From JABMQF01 sp964563755 (GTDB lineage: Archaea > Nanobdellota > Nanobdellia > Woesearchaeales > UBA11576), in assembly GCA_964563755.1 (NCBI GenBank), contig CAZLYC010000009.1, positions 1 to 64,000 of the forward strand: a stretch of 64,000 bases of DNA, in the 5' to 3' direction. Below are positions 1 through 7,855 of the stretch, one piece after another (position 1 is the first letter of the stretch; each line of letters opens with the position of its first letter). The translations under genes were made by a program, and so were the position numbers. The notes beneath the pieces were generated by a model. That model was given only the letters and a program-made list of their open reading frames with translations. It did not search any database and was not told the origin of the DNA.

Positions 1-304
1 TAACAGTACCGACAGTGCTCCTAGGATTCTTGCTTGTCGACTTCTGCTCAATAGAGATTGCAGGACTCAGGCCATCAATGCTATCCACATCAGGCTTGCT
101 CATAAGACCCAAGAATTGCCTGGCGTATGCTGACAAAGACTCAACATAACGCCTATGACCCTCAGCGTAAATAGTGTCAAACGCAAGAGTTGACTTTCCA
201 GAACCAGAAAGACCAGTAATCACAATGAACTTATCTCTGGGCAACTCTAGGCTGATGTTTTTTAGATTGTGTTCCCTTGCCCCCTTAATCACTATGTTTT
301 TCAT
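1..304 (-). CDS. uvrA: Excinuclease ABC subunit A, N-terminal part (runs off the window)
   Basis: UvrA is the damage-recognition ATPase of UvrABC nucleotide excision repair, acting on DNA in the cytoplasm. The reverse-complement frame reads MKNIVIKGAREHNLKNIS, followed by a Walker A motif GLSGSGKST at residues 31-39 and the family signature AFDTIYAEGHRRYVESLSAY. These are hallmark N-terminal UvrA sequences. Only about 101 codons are present; the gene continues past base 1. The ATG at 304-302 was chosen because a TATA-like element lies about 25 bases upstream and the reading matches the usual UvrA start. UvrA is bacterial in origin and scattered in archaea, so it is probably an old acquisition (inference). 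Confidence 0.95.
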   Translation of the reverse strand, partial: MKNIVIKGAREHNLKNISLELPRDKFIVITGLSGSGKSTLAFDTIYAEGHRRYVESLSAYARQFLGLMSKPDVDSIDGLSPAISIEQKSTSKNPRSTVGTV

Positions 305-325
305 GAGCCAAAAAAAGTTTTAGTG

Positions 326-333
326 CTTTATAA
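326..333 (-). promoter_or_regulatory. TATA-type promoter of uvrA
   Basis: Read on the minus strand this is TTATAAAG, centred about 25 bases upstream of the uvrA ATG. That spacing fits an archaeal promoter giving a nearly leaderless transcript; there is no convincing Shine-Dalgarno sequence. Confidence 0.5.
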
Positions 334-412
334 GTATTGCGAAAACTTTCCGACTAGAACATTTAAGCGAAACTGTAACAAAATAAGTATCGGAACGACG
401 CTCAATCCATAT

Positions 413-421
413 CTTTATATA
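413..421 (+). promoter_or_regulatory. TATA-type promoter of the small Cys-containing protein gene
   Basis: The element CTTTATATA lies about 45 bases upstream of the ATG at 463, leaving room for a short leader that contains the strong GGAGGTGG ribosome site at 450-457. Confidence 0.5.
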
Positions 422-462
422 CCTCCTGAAAGGGTCAAAGGCCTTCCACGGAGGTGGATTTG

Positions 463-726
463 ATGAAAACGTTGAGAGAAATATTGAACACAGACATAAA
501 CGAACTTTTTGTGACCGTGAAAAGAAGAGTAAGCCCTTCTGACGATATATACAAAGATCTGACATTCAGCGAGAAAGAGGCAGTCAGAAACATACAATCA
601 AGGCCAAATTCTGAATACGCAATAAGGTACACACCAAAAGAGACATGCAAAGAACAGCAGCCATGCATCTGCGGAATATATGACAAGAAAGGATGCAAAC
701 CTCTGGACAAAGTCTACCTGTTCTAA
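463..726 (+). CDS. Small hypothetical protein with a C-terminal cysteine cluster
   Basis: I do not recognise this 87-residue protein. It is charged and soluble with no signal peptide. Near the C terminus it has four cysteines in the pattern C-x5-C-x-C-x7-C (CKEQQPCICGIYDKKGC), which could bind a metal or form disulfides. The ATG at 463 is preferred over an in-frame GTG at 454 because that GTG lies inside the strong ribosome site GGAGGTGG (450-457), which is six bases from the ATG. It is a single-gene unit between divergent uvrA and the convergent gene ending at 795. Confidence 0.65.
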   Translation: MKTLREILNTDINELFVTVKRRVSPSDDIYKDLTFSEKEAVRNIQSRPNSEYAIRYTPKETCKEQQPCICGIYDKKGCKPLDKVYLF

Positions 727-794
727 AAAACTTTTTTTTATCTTAATTTTTTTCTAGAAATAAAAAAATAAAAAATTAAAAAAATTCTATTCAC
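727..794. terminator. Bidirectional T-rich terminator region
   Basis: Between two convergent genes both strands carry several runs of 5-8 T, as expected for archaeal intrinsic termination at oligo-T tracts. No stable hairpin is needed or seen. Confidence 0.5.
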
Positions 795-1886
795 TTACTT
801 GTTCTTACCCTTAGATTCCTTGACCTCTTTCGCCTTGGTCTCAGTCTTCACTTCCTTTGTCTCTTTTGATTTCTCTTCAGACTTGACCTTAACTTCTTTG
901 GTCTCCTTGGCGTTCTTGGTCTTGATTTCCTTAGTCTTTTTCTCTTTTGCCTCAAGCTTTGTCTTGACTTCTTTTGCCTTGACTTTCGCTTCAGTCAATC
1001 CTGCTTCTGAATCTATTGTCTCGATTTCCAGTTCGACTTCTGCATCAGTCTTCTTTGAAAGGGCCTTGTACTTGGTCTTAACCTTTACCTTCTTGGCATC
1101 TGCTGTTACTTCCAGACCGGCGGCCTTTGCCTTTATCTTCTCGAAGACTGCAGTCATGTGCGCAAGCTGTTCAGGGCTCTTCCTTTCGGCCATTCTCGCA
1201 AGGATAGTATCCTTGACTTCTGCGACTTTTGCCGCGTGTGCTGTCAAAGCAGCCTGAACCTCTGCGACTTCCGCAAGGGCTTCCTGTGCCTCTTCAACAT
1301 CACCATCGCTCTCTATCTCCTCAACAGCCTCTTCAGCTGTGGCGATAGCTTCGTCATGGTTCTCCTGCGCTTCAGCAGCGGCTTCCTCATCGCCTTCCTC
1401 AGCCATCACTGCGGCTTCGGCAAGCCTCTCATCCGCAATCTCAATCGCGAGCTCTGCCTCGGCAGCTTCGTCTGTTGTCAATGCGAGAGCGATATCATCC
1501 ATCGCAGTCTCGATAGGATAGAGTATAGAGTCAGGTGTTATGCCCGCATCTTCCTCTGCTGTGTCCAGGACTGCCTGGTCTTCTGGAGTTGTCTCAGCAA
1601 CAGGCTCTTCTGCAGCTACAACCTCTTCAGTTGTCTCAACAGGAGCTTCCTCTGCAACAACCTCTTCTGTGCCCTCAGCTGATGTCAGCATAGGTTCAGC
1701 TTCAACTGCTTCTTCAGCAGGAGCCTCTTCTACAACTACTGTCTCTTCTGCTACGGGTTCTACTGTCTCCTCAACAACCGGGACGTCTTCAGTGGCTTCA
1801 GCACCTGCATCTGCTTCTTGACCAAATGCTATAGGTAGGCTGAGCACCATGATGACGACCATCAATAATGCTAGAATCTTTTTCAT
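795..1886 (-). CDS. Secreted acidic/alanine-rich protein with DUF5667-like domain
   Basis: This 363-residue predicted exported protein starts MKKILALLMVVIMVLSLPIAFGQ, a clear signal peptide. A long low-complexity Glu/Val/Ala/Thr stretch of about 100 residues follows. Next is a helical domain (PDSILYPIETAMDDIALAL and following Ala/Glu-rich repeats) resembling DUF5667 proteins, which begin with a Pro-Asp/Gly-Ser-x-LYP motif. The C-terminal third is Lys/Glu/Thr-rich, probably extended and surface-exposed. The start at 1886 is chosen over a longer reading from 1949 because an ACCTCC-complement ribosome site (GGAGGT) at 1894-1899 lies just upstream and the signal peptide begins there. The function is unknown; cell-surface or periplasmic-space binding is a guess. 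Confidence 0.75.
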   Translation of the reverse strand: MKKILALLMVVIMVLSLPIAFGQEADAGAEATEDVPVVEETVEPVAEETVVVEEAPAEEAVEAEPMLTSAEGTEEVVAEEAPVETTEEVVAAEEPVAETTPEDQAVLDTAEEDAGITPDSILYPIETAMDDIALALTTDEAAEAELAIEIADERLAEAAVMAEEGDEEAAAEAQENHDEAIATAEEAVEEIESDGDVEEAQEALAEVAEVQAALTAHAAKVAEVKDTILARMAERKSPEQLAHMTAVFEKIKAKAAGLEVTADAKKVKVKTKYKALSKKTDAEVELEIETIDSEAGLTEAKVKAKEVKTKLEAKEKKTKEIKTKNAKETKEVKVKSEEKSKETKEVKTETKAKEVKESKGKNK

Positions 1887-1932
1887 CTTAAGTACCTCCG
1901 GGTATCGCCCCAGAGTATGTATGTCTAATGGT

Positions 1933-1943
1933 GTATATAATAC
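1933..1943 (-). promoter_or_regulatory. TATA-type promoter of the DUF5667-like gene
   Basis: The minus-strand sequence TATTATATAC lies about 50 bases upstream of the ATG at 1886, consistent with a short leader containing the GGAGGT site. Confidence 0.45.
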
Positions 1944-1980
1944 ATCCATGAAACAAGATGAAACAACCAGAAATAAGCGT

Positions 1981-2889
1981 TTAAACCTGCTTTAAACGTA
2001 TCTTGTTGGTATTGCCAAAAGGCACTCTCTCAATAATCCCCTTATACTCAAGAGAACGCAGCTTCCTGGAAAGCTTTACTTTAGAAATCCCTAACTCGAA
2101 CAACAGCTCCTTCTGCCATAACTCATTGTCCTTAGCCTTCAGAAGAGTCTCAACAATAGCCTTCTCCTCTTCAAACAGATTTCGGGTCATACCTGAGTCA
2201 GGCTCTTTAACATCATCCTTTGACTCAACAGGTTCTTTAGCATCAAGAGAAATATCTTCCTTCCTCATGCCTCTTGTGATGAACAAGATTATCAGCACAG
2301 CAGCCAGCAATGAAACAAGTACCAGCATCAACCAATAACCCCCGCTTATCTTTTTAGCTTCATTGTATATGACGAGCAAAGAGTTCGCATCATCCAAATC
2401 ATCCGTATCCCAATGCAAAAGCATATGCTTGCCATCAGTCCTCAAATCATCTGTTGCTGGTATCAAAGAGCTCTTAGCAGAACCGAGAGCATGCTTTAGC
2501 GAAGCAGACTCAGGCAAGATGACAGTAATATCTTTGCTTCCGGAGATGTTCGCTAGATTTATCGCAAAGAACCTGTCCTTGGTTTTCTCTATAAGACTGT
2601 CTGTTATGTATTTTACCGTTGTCTCTTTGACTTTGTCTATAGATATTATCTTGTAATCCTCATGCTCAATAATCTCAAAATTTCCATCAATCACTTCTAT
2701 AGCTTCAGAATCCAAAGGCACAACAACCTGCACAACAGGTTGGACATCTGAAAAACTGAGTTTATGCTCAACAATCGTGCTGCCCTTAACAAGAGTATAA
2801 GTAATGACATTATCCTCCTCTGCGCCAAAGACAGTTGTGGCTAGCAAAATCAAAATCAGAATATTGACATAAAATAATCTAACGCCCAT
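1981..2889 (-). CDS. Membrane-tethered winged-helix protein (signal peptide, extracellular domain, TM, C-terminal wHTH)
   Basis: A signal peptide (residues 1-22, ending FGA) precedes a beta-rich extracytoplasmic region to about residue 180. A single hydrophobic segment (WLMLVLVSLLAAVLIILFI) and an acidic linker follow. The last ~75 residues read as a MarR-like winged helix (ELWQKELLFELGISKVKLSRKLRSLEYKGIIERV). This layout is common in archaea, where an exported sensor domain is joined through the membrane to a cytoplasmic DNA-binding domain (for example DUF7343/DUF7345-type proteins). It likely senses an envelope signal and controls nearby genes. The upstream neighbour in the same orientation encodes the exported DUF5667-like protein, a plausible target (inference). 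Confidence 0.75.
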   Translation of the reverse strand: MGVRLFYVNILILILLATTVFGAEEDNVITYTLVKGSTIVEHKLSFSDVQPVVQVVVPLDSEAIEVIDGNFEIIEHEDYKIISIDKVKETTVKYITDSLIEKTKDRFFAINLANISGSKDITVILPESASLKHALGSAKSSLIPATDDLRTDGKHMLLHWDTDDLDDANSLLVIYNEAKKISGGYWLMLVLVSLLAAVLIILFITRGMRKEDISLDAKEPVESKDDVKEPDSGMTRNLFEEEKAIVETLLKAKDNELWQKELLFELGISKVKLSRKLRSLEYKGIIERVPFGNTNKIRLKQV

Positions 2890-2990
2890 TCTACAAAAAA
2901 CAGCATCCGGAAATATTTAAAGCTATTGTGTCTTTTAGACGTTTTAAACGGTTTAGATTGAAAAACAGTAGAAATAAAATAAAATTAAGC

Positions 2991-3458
2991 TTACTTTTCA
3001 AGCTTCATCTCCATCTTCATCTCGTACTCGTTTCTTTTTTTCTTCTCTGACTCTGTCCTTACAAGTTCAACCAACTCATCCATGATTTCTTCTGTACTGT
3101 AGTGCTTATGTTCAGAGTATTTCTGCATATAATTAGGAATATCCCCTGCGTAAAGCTCGAATGTGTATGTTGCATGGTTCTCGAAGAACCTGAATGTGCC
3201 GTGGTACAAGTCAGTATCATTAAGTACAATAGCTTGTTCTACAAGCAATTCAAGTACATCCTTCCTGAGCCAAGGTTTACCTAACCTTGTTTCACTGGCC
3301 CGTCTCTTTATTGTCAGGTTCATTCCGTTTCCAAATTCTAGGGCAGTTGTCCAGCCCTCATGCTGACCATACCTAAACTCAGGTAGCTTGAATCCTGCAT
3401 CAGCAAGTTTCTTCACTAGACGCTCTGTTTGAAATAGATATATTTCTTCTTTTGTCAT
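2991..3458 (-). CDS. Hypothetical protein, tandem paralog 1
   Basis: A 155-residue soluble protein that I do not recognise. It is clearly homologous along its whole length to the next gene upstream (3490-3957). Both start MTKE(E/D)IY and share GMNLTI, a (D/N)(V/L)LELLVE(Q/E)A block, GTFRFF(E/D)N and a YSE..HY block followed by ELVELV(R/K)TESEKK. The Lys/Glu-rich tail ends in MKMEMKLEK. The two lie head-to-tail with 31 bases between them and are probably one transcript. No enzymatic motif is visible. Confidence 0.7.
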   Translation of the reverse strand: MTKEEIYLFQTERLVKKLADAGFKLPEFRYGQHEGWTTALEFGNGMNLTIKRRASETRLGKPWLRKDVLELLVEQAIVLNDTDLYHGTFRFFENHATYTFELYAGDIPNYMQKYSEHKHYSTEEIMDELVELVRTESEKKKRNEYEMKMEMKLEK

Positions 3459-3489
3459 CGTTCACACCTTCCAGATACAAATAGAAAAA

Positions 3490-3957
3490 TTAAACTTGAT
3501 CATCAAGCTTCATCTCCATCTTGCACTTTTTGTTGTTTTTCTTCTCGGACTCTGTCTTTACAAGTTCAACTAATTCAGTTATCACATCAGATATTTTGTA
3601 ATGCTCTCTTTCAGAGTATTTTTGTAGCGGTTTTGGGATAGTTCCATAATTACGTTCTATTTTATACGTCACATAATTATCGAAAAACCTGAATGTGCCA
3701 GAATACTCAGCATTCAGCACTGTTGCTTCTTCTACAAGCAATTCAAGCAGATCATTCCTAATTCCACTTCTGTTCAAGTTGTCACTACAGGTATACTTTT
3801 CTATCGTTAGATTCATACCTTCTCCGAAATCTCTATTGCATTCCCATCTTTGGTAATCCCTGTCAGGATATTCCCAATCAGGCATTTTGAAGCCAATCTT
3901 TTCAAGTTCATCCAATAGCTGGTTTGTCCTAAATGAATATATATCTTCTTTAGTCAT
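3490..3957 (-). CDS. Hypothetical protein, tandem paralog 2
   Basis: A 155-residue paralog of the downstream gene (2991-3458), with the same length and same blocks in the same order. A ribosome site (TTAGGAGGAG on the minus strand, just upstream) supports the ATG at 3957. It is transcribed divergently from the TrmB regulator at 4042, and the two share an intergenic region of 84 bases with an inverted repeat, so TrmB control of this pair is plausible (inference). I cannot assign a function. Confidence 0.7.
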   Translation of the reverse strand: MTKEDIYSFRTNQLLDELEKIGFKMPDWEYPDRDYQRWECNRDFGEGMNLTIEKYTCSDNLNRSGIRNDLLELLVEEATVLNAEYSGTFRFFDNYVTYKIERNYGTIPKPLQKYSEREHYKISDVITELVELVKTESEKKNNKKCKMEMKLDDQV

Positions 3958-3985
3958 TGTTCACACTCCTCCTAAATATGAATTA

Positions 3986-4007
3986 TTTACTAAAAAGTAG
4001 TAGTAAA
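3986..4007. promoter_or_regulatory. Inverted repeat, candidate TrmB operator
   Basis: TTTACTA at 3986-3992 and its exact complement TAGTAAA at 4001-4007 are separated by 8 bases. They sit immediately upstream of the TATA element TATTTATATC (4009-4018) of the TrmB gene and within the leader of the divergent gene. The TAGTAGTA core (3998-4005) recurs at the second TrmB gene (21431-21484). Confidence 0.45.
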
Positions 4008-4041
4008 TATTTATATCTTGTTGCCCCCCTGAGAGGTAACA

Positions 4042-4809
4042 ATGAACCAAGCACAGATACTAAAGGCCATAGGCTTCTCAGAAGGCGAAGAAAAGGCATA
4101 CCTTGCTCTACTTAAGATTGGATCTGCAAGGATAGTTAGTATATCAAAAGAGGCAGGCATATCCCGTTCAAAGATGTATGAAGTACTTGAGAGGCTATCA
4201 AGAAGAGGCGTGGTGAGCCATTATAGAAAAAATAATGTACTGTACTACCGGGCCGCAGAGCCGGAAAGGATACTAGAATACCTAGATGAAAAAACCAAGG
4301 AAATAAACCGACAAAAAGAGGATTTCAGAAAACAACTTCCACTATTCAACCAAATCATAACAGAGCAGTCAATAGCTAAAGAAGCAGAAGTCTACGAAGG
4401 GATGGAAGGAATAAAGATAGTAAGAGAAGAAGCACTATCAAGGATGAATCCTGGCGATGTAATGCTATACTTCGGCAACCCTGCATCCGCGCATGAGAAC
4501 GCTCTGCCTTACTGGGACAACTGGAACAATAGGAGAGTAGAAAAGAAAATATCCGCATGGATAATCTACAACCAAGATGCATACCAATACGGAGAACGAA
4601 GAAAGAAACTGCCATTGACAAAAGTAAAATACTTACCAAAAGCAGGAAACTCACACGCATGGATAGAAATATACGGTGACGTGCTTGTCATAGGAATAAA
4701 ATACAAAACACCCATGTCAATAGTCGTAAGAAACAAACTTGTCGCAGAAAGCTTCAAGACTTATTTCAACATACTTTGGGATGTCTCAAAAACAGAACTA
4801 AAGAAATAA
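4042..4809 (+). CDS. TrmB family transcriptional regulator
   Basis: This 255-residue protein has an N-terminal winged helix of the TrmB type (residues ~1-70: ILKAIGFSEGEEKAYLALLKIGSARIVSISKEAGISRSKMYEVLERL). A coiled segment follows (~80-110), then a C-terminal effector region (~115-255) of the PLD-like TrmB fold with a conserved Tyr/Trp-rich core. TrmB proteins are archaeal sugar- or metabolite-responsive DNA-binding regulators. The start is supported by GAGAGGT just upstream and a TATA box at 4009-4018. A paralog of equal length is encoded at 20660-21427, and both have TAGTAGTA-type elements at their promoters, suggesting similar operators and autoregulation (inference). Confidence 0.85.
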   Translation: MNQAQILKAIGFSEGEEKAYLALLKIGSARIVSISKEAGISRSKMYEVLERLSRRGVVSHYRKNNVLYYRAAEPERILEYLDEKTKEINRQKEDFRKQLPLFNQIITEQSIAKEAEVYEGMEGIKIVREEALSRMNPGDVMLYFGNPASAHENALPYWDNWNNRRVEKKISAWIIYNQDAYQYGERRKKLPLTKVKYLPKAGNSHAWIEIYGDVLVIGIKYKTPMSIVVRNKLVAESFKTYFNILWDVSKTELKK

Positions 4810-4837
4810 AATAAAAAAATTAAAAAGAAAAGAGGCT

Positions 4838-5608
4838 TTACTTTATCTTGTACACTATGCTTATAGTCGCAGAAACCCTGACAGTCTCTGGCGAGATTGA
4901 CGGAGCAGAAACTGCAGATTTCTCTGACATTCCAGCATCCATTGCATAGTAATACGGCCTTGGATAATTGTCATAGCCGACATTGGATTCAGAAACACTC
5001 GCGATTCCGCCGAGAGTAACTCCAAGTCCCTGCGCGATAGACTCTGCCTTGTCCTTAGCATTTGAACTCGCCTGCGCCAAAGCCTCGCTATTCACATCCA
5101 GCTTCTTCTTGTCAGATATGCTGAACTCAACCCTGTCAAGACCATTCGCGCCAGACCTGACAGCGACATCAAGCAGGTCACCGACCTCAGTCACGTCAGT
5201 TGTCGTGACTTTCAGCAAATGCTGGACCATGTAACCATCCTCGATAGATTCCTGTGTCTTAGGATCCCACTTCTGCTGAGGCCACATGTTGTACTGGGTA
5301 GTCTCCATCTCATCATCCTTGACACCAGTAGTCTTCAAAGCTGCCTTGACATCATTCATGAGCCTGGAATTCTCTTCCTGAGCACGCTTCGCAGTAGGCT
5401 CTTTTGTCTGCACCCTGATATATACTTCAGCCTTGTCAGGATCGACATCGAACTGTGCTTGGCCAGCAACAGCGATAGTGCTCTTTTGTTCTATCGGGCT
5501 ACCGCTGCCTGACAAGTTAATGTCCTGCCTCGGAGCAAAGAGTATGGCAAGAGCGACAACAATGAAGCCCAAAGCCAACACGACTAAAAATCCTTTATTG
5601 TCTTGCAT
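4838..5608 (-). CDS. SIMPL domain (DUF541) membrane-anchored protein
   Basis: The 256-residue protein has one N-terminal membrane segment (FLVVLALGFIVVALAILFA) that may act as an uncleaved anchor. A SIMPL/DUF541 domain follows: STIAVAGQAQFDVDPDKAEVYIRVQT near the start, and the C-terminal block VRVSATISIVYKIK. SIMPL proteins are exported, oligomeric and poorly understood; some are linked to oxidative stress. It would act outside the membrane. It is convergent with the TrmB gene and appears to be a single-gene unit. Confidence 0.85.
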   Translation of the reverse strand: MQDNKGFLVVLALGFIVVALAILFAPRQDINLSGSGSPIEQKSTIAVAGQAQFDVDPDKAEVYIRVQTKEPTAKRAQEENSRLMNDVKAALKTTGVKDDEMETTQYNMWPQQKWDPKTQESIEDGYMVQHLLKVTTTDVTEVGDLLDVAVRSGANGLDRVEFSISDKKKLDVNSEALAQASSNAKDKAESIAQGLGVTLGGIASVSESNVGYDNYPRPYYYAMDAGMSEKSAVSAPSISPETVRVSATISIVYKIK

Positions 5609-5738
5609 AAGATATCACCCGTTAATCCTTATGTCAATACTAATAATAAGTATATATAAATATGTTGGGAAGGGTTTGAATACGCTTGAAGTCATGACTC
5701 CGTCAAGACAGAATCTGTCTTCTAGAAAAGAAAATTAT

Positions 5739-6059
5739 CTATCTCTTCCTCTTATCCATGATGTGCGCGACAACACGTCCCGCAAGACCCTCTATGAAGT
5801 CCTTATCCTCAACAAGACCTGAGACATCCTCAAACTTGAAGGTCATGTGCGCCTTCGCAGATGTATACGCAAACGCAAGACCAGAATATACTTCCGGAGC
5901 AGGCTGCTCGCCTTTAGCAACACTCAACGAAACATGATTTACATAGTTGCCTATAGCCTCATTAAGGTTCTTAAGAAGCTTTATGCCTTCATCTGACTTG
6001 CTCAACGAGCTGCAGATACGTGAATACACCTGGTCAAACATCAATTTATTCTCTGACAA
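5739..6059 (-). CDS. Hypothetical helical protein, related to the next gene upstream
   Basis: A soluble protein of about 106 residues with no recognised domain. It resembles the product of 6123-6620: both have GIKLL/GMKLL, NYV, and an aliphatic C-terminal helix ending in basic residues (GLAGRVVAHIMDKRKR and GDWAGYLVLGLYGQRK). I prefer a TTG start at 6059 (MSENKLMF) because AGGTGG lies five bases upstream, although a GTG at 6068 inside that site is possible. The pair is probably one transcript and one duplicated family. Confidence 0.55.
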   Translation of the reverse strand: MSENKLMFDQVYSRICSSLSKSDEGIKLLKNLNEAIGNYVNHVSLSVAKGEQPAPEVYSGLAFAYTSAKAHMTFKFEDVSGLVEDKDFIEGLAGRVVAHIMDKRKR

Positions 6060-6122
6060 ATCTCCCACCTGTTGTAAAAAAGAAAGCCTCAGAAGTATAT
6101 AAAAGTTGTCATTACACAGTCA

Positions 6123-6620
6123 TTACTCTTTTGTAGGCTTACGCTGCCCATAAAGCCCTAAAACAAGGTATCCTGCCCAGTCACCGACAGCCTTCCTGTC
6201 GAATGCGGTTAGTGTGTCAGGCGGAAGCGAGTAGATGCCTCCTATGGGAATTTCCTCCCCTGCCTCATAGTTCTTGAAAAGATACCTGTTAAGAATCGTA
6301 AGCTGAGAAATCAAAGCATCGTGGCTTATCCTCCTGCTCCTGTCAAGCGCAGTCATCTTCTCCTGCAATTCCCAAGTCTCCATGCTTGCGAGTTGGCGTG
6401 GCGGTATTGCGACTTTCACGACGCTGGAAACATAATTGTTCGCCTTTTCGACAAGCTCCTCGAGAAGCTTCATGCCTTTCTCGTCCTCATTCAGCTTAAG
6501 GACTTCCCTGACATGTTCGAAACGCTTGTACGCAGACCTGCACTTAGAATCATAGCCTGAGCTAACCTCTCCATTCATCTTCTTGAACTTCTCTTCAACA
6601 ACACCTTCAAGGTCGCTCAT
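6123..6620 (-). CDS. Hypothetical helical protein
   Basis: A 165-residue soluble alpha-helical protein without a recognised domain. It shares the core KLLEELVEKANNYVSSVVKVA and the C-terminal helix with its shorter downstream neighbour. The ATG at 6620 lies about 25 bases downstream of a TATA element (minus-strand TTTATATAAT near 6640-6650), fitting a leaderless or short-leader start. No signal peptide or membrane segment is present. Confidence 0.65.
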   Translation of the reverse strand: MSDLEGVVEEKFKKMNGEVSSGYDSKCRSAYKRFEHVREVLKLNEDEKGMKLLEELVEKANNYVSSVVKVAIPPRQLASMETWELQEKMTALDRSRRISHDALISQLTILNRYLFKNYEAGEEIPIGGIYSLPPDTLTAFDRKAVGDWAGYLVLGLYGQRKPTKE

Positions 6621-6728
6621 AGGGGTATAGAATACGTCCCATTATATAAACTTTTCGCTTTTTTGTCACTATTGAGTGACAATTCTAAAATATGTTATTG
6701 CGTCTTTTAAACAAGTTATACCTAAGAA

Positions 6729-7727
6729 TCAGCCTTCAGTAACCATGAAGCCGGAACTGACTGAATCTATGCCGCACCTGCAGCTGTCATCATACATCTT
6801 ATTGCAGAACTCGAAACTGCCCTCGCAGCTGATCATGATACCATCTCCCTTGTCACAGGTATTCACTTTCTTAGTGCACTCGCCATCATCAAAATTAGGA
6901 TTCCTCGTATCATTGACACGGCCGACATACTTCACGCCAAAATCAGTAAGGCTTGAGTTGCCGCACACGCAGTTCCCATACAGCCTTGCGCATTCCTCAA
7001 AGCCGCTCTTGCAAGTCACTTTCGAATCAGCAATGCTGCCATCCATCGCGATTACCTGACGTTCGCAGACAAAGACATTAGTATCGCACGTCCCATTGAA
7101 CACTGTCATCGAGTCAGGCGCAGCGACATCTGCATCGCACTCCTCCTCAACAATACCGCATGTGCAGTTCTTGAAAGAATTTGAACAATCACTGAAACTG
7201 CCCTTGCAGGTGACTTCTTCAGACCCATCAAAGCAATCATGGTAGACTGCTGTGCAGTTGCTGACAGTCGTCGGCCTCTTCACAGGCTTCTTAGCTTTGA
7301 CCTCTACAGGTTCTTTCTCACACTCGATTACCCTGCATGAACTATACTTTCTCTTGCACTCATCAAGATTATCAGGGCAATATACCTCTGCTTTTTTCGC
7401 GGTCATGCAAATGTTCGCAGCACAAGGCTTCACTTCACCTTTAACCACATTCTTGACAACATTGCCTATAGTATTATCATCATCACCGAAAAAGAAATTT
7501 ACTAACCTGTTCCACAAGCTGCCGCAGCCCTTGAATTCATCCTTGTCAGAATCATCACAGTCATACTGATAATCAGCGCCACAATCCGCGTCCTTGTTCA
7601 TCACATAATCCTTGTCCTTGTCAAAATCAGCATCATACTTGCAGAAAGCTTCTTTAGCCAAAGAAGCTATGCTGAGGACAACAAGCAAAAGCAGGAACAA
7701 TGAAGATATAATCACGACTTTTCTCAT
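6729..7727 (-). CDS. Secreted cysteine-rich repeat protein with Asp-rich (calcium-type) region
   Basis: A signal peptide (MRKVVIISSLFLLLLVVLSI) is followed by an Asp/Lys-rich segment (DADFDKDKDYVMNKDADC) resembling short calcium-binding Asp repeats. At least three copies of a cysteine module follow, with core C(K/E)(G/S)xFxxCxxx(Y/F)xx(S)CxCG, about 60-90 residues apart. The even spacing of cysteines implies disulfide-stabilised extracellular repeats. The ATG at 7727 is preferred over a TTG at 7745 because a TATA element (minus TTATTTAAA at 7758-7766) lies about 30 bases upstream of it. Ligand and function are unknown; a surface role is likely. Confidence 0.75.
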   Translation of the reverse strand: MRKVVIISSLFLLLLVVLSIASLAKEAFCKYDADFDKDKDYVMNKDADCGADYQYDCDDSDKDEFKGCGSLWNRLVNFFFGDDDNTIGNVVKNVVKGEVKPCAANICMTAKKAEVYCPDNLDECKRKYSSCRVIECEKEPVEVKAKKPVKRPTTVSNCTAVYHDCFDGSEEVTCKGSFSDCSNSFKNCTCGIVEEECDADVAAPDSMTVFNGTCDTNVFVCERQVIAMDGSIADSKVTCKSGFEECARLYGNCVCGNSSLTDFGVKYVGRVNDTRNPNFDDGECTKKVNTCDKGDGIMISCEGSFEFCNKMYDDSCRCGIDSVSSGFMVTEG

Positions 7728-7801
7728 AGGGACCGGACTGGCCAAGCAAGACAGCGGTTTAAATAAGTTTTGATTTGATTTTTATATTATATATAGATGA
7801 C

Positions 7802-7822
7802 CTAAGATATCTTTTTAAATAA
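7802..7822 (+). promoter_or_regulatory. TATA promoter, copy 1 of a duplicated promoter element
   Basis: CTAAGATATCTTTTTAAATA with the following A lies about 40 bases upstream of the lipoprotein ATG. It matches 8536-8556 at 19 of 21 positions. The TTTTTAAATAA part is the TATA box and its upstream purine stretch may act as BRE. Confidence 0.55.
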
Positions 7823-7855
7823 AAAAACAATTTCGTATCAAAAGAGGTGACTCGA

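Noticed and set aside
1158..1821. Serine/alanine-rich open frames opposite the DUF5667-like gene
   Set aside because: Low-complexity shadows of the Glu/Ala/Thr codons on the other strand.
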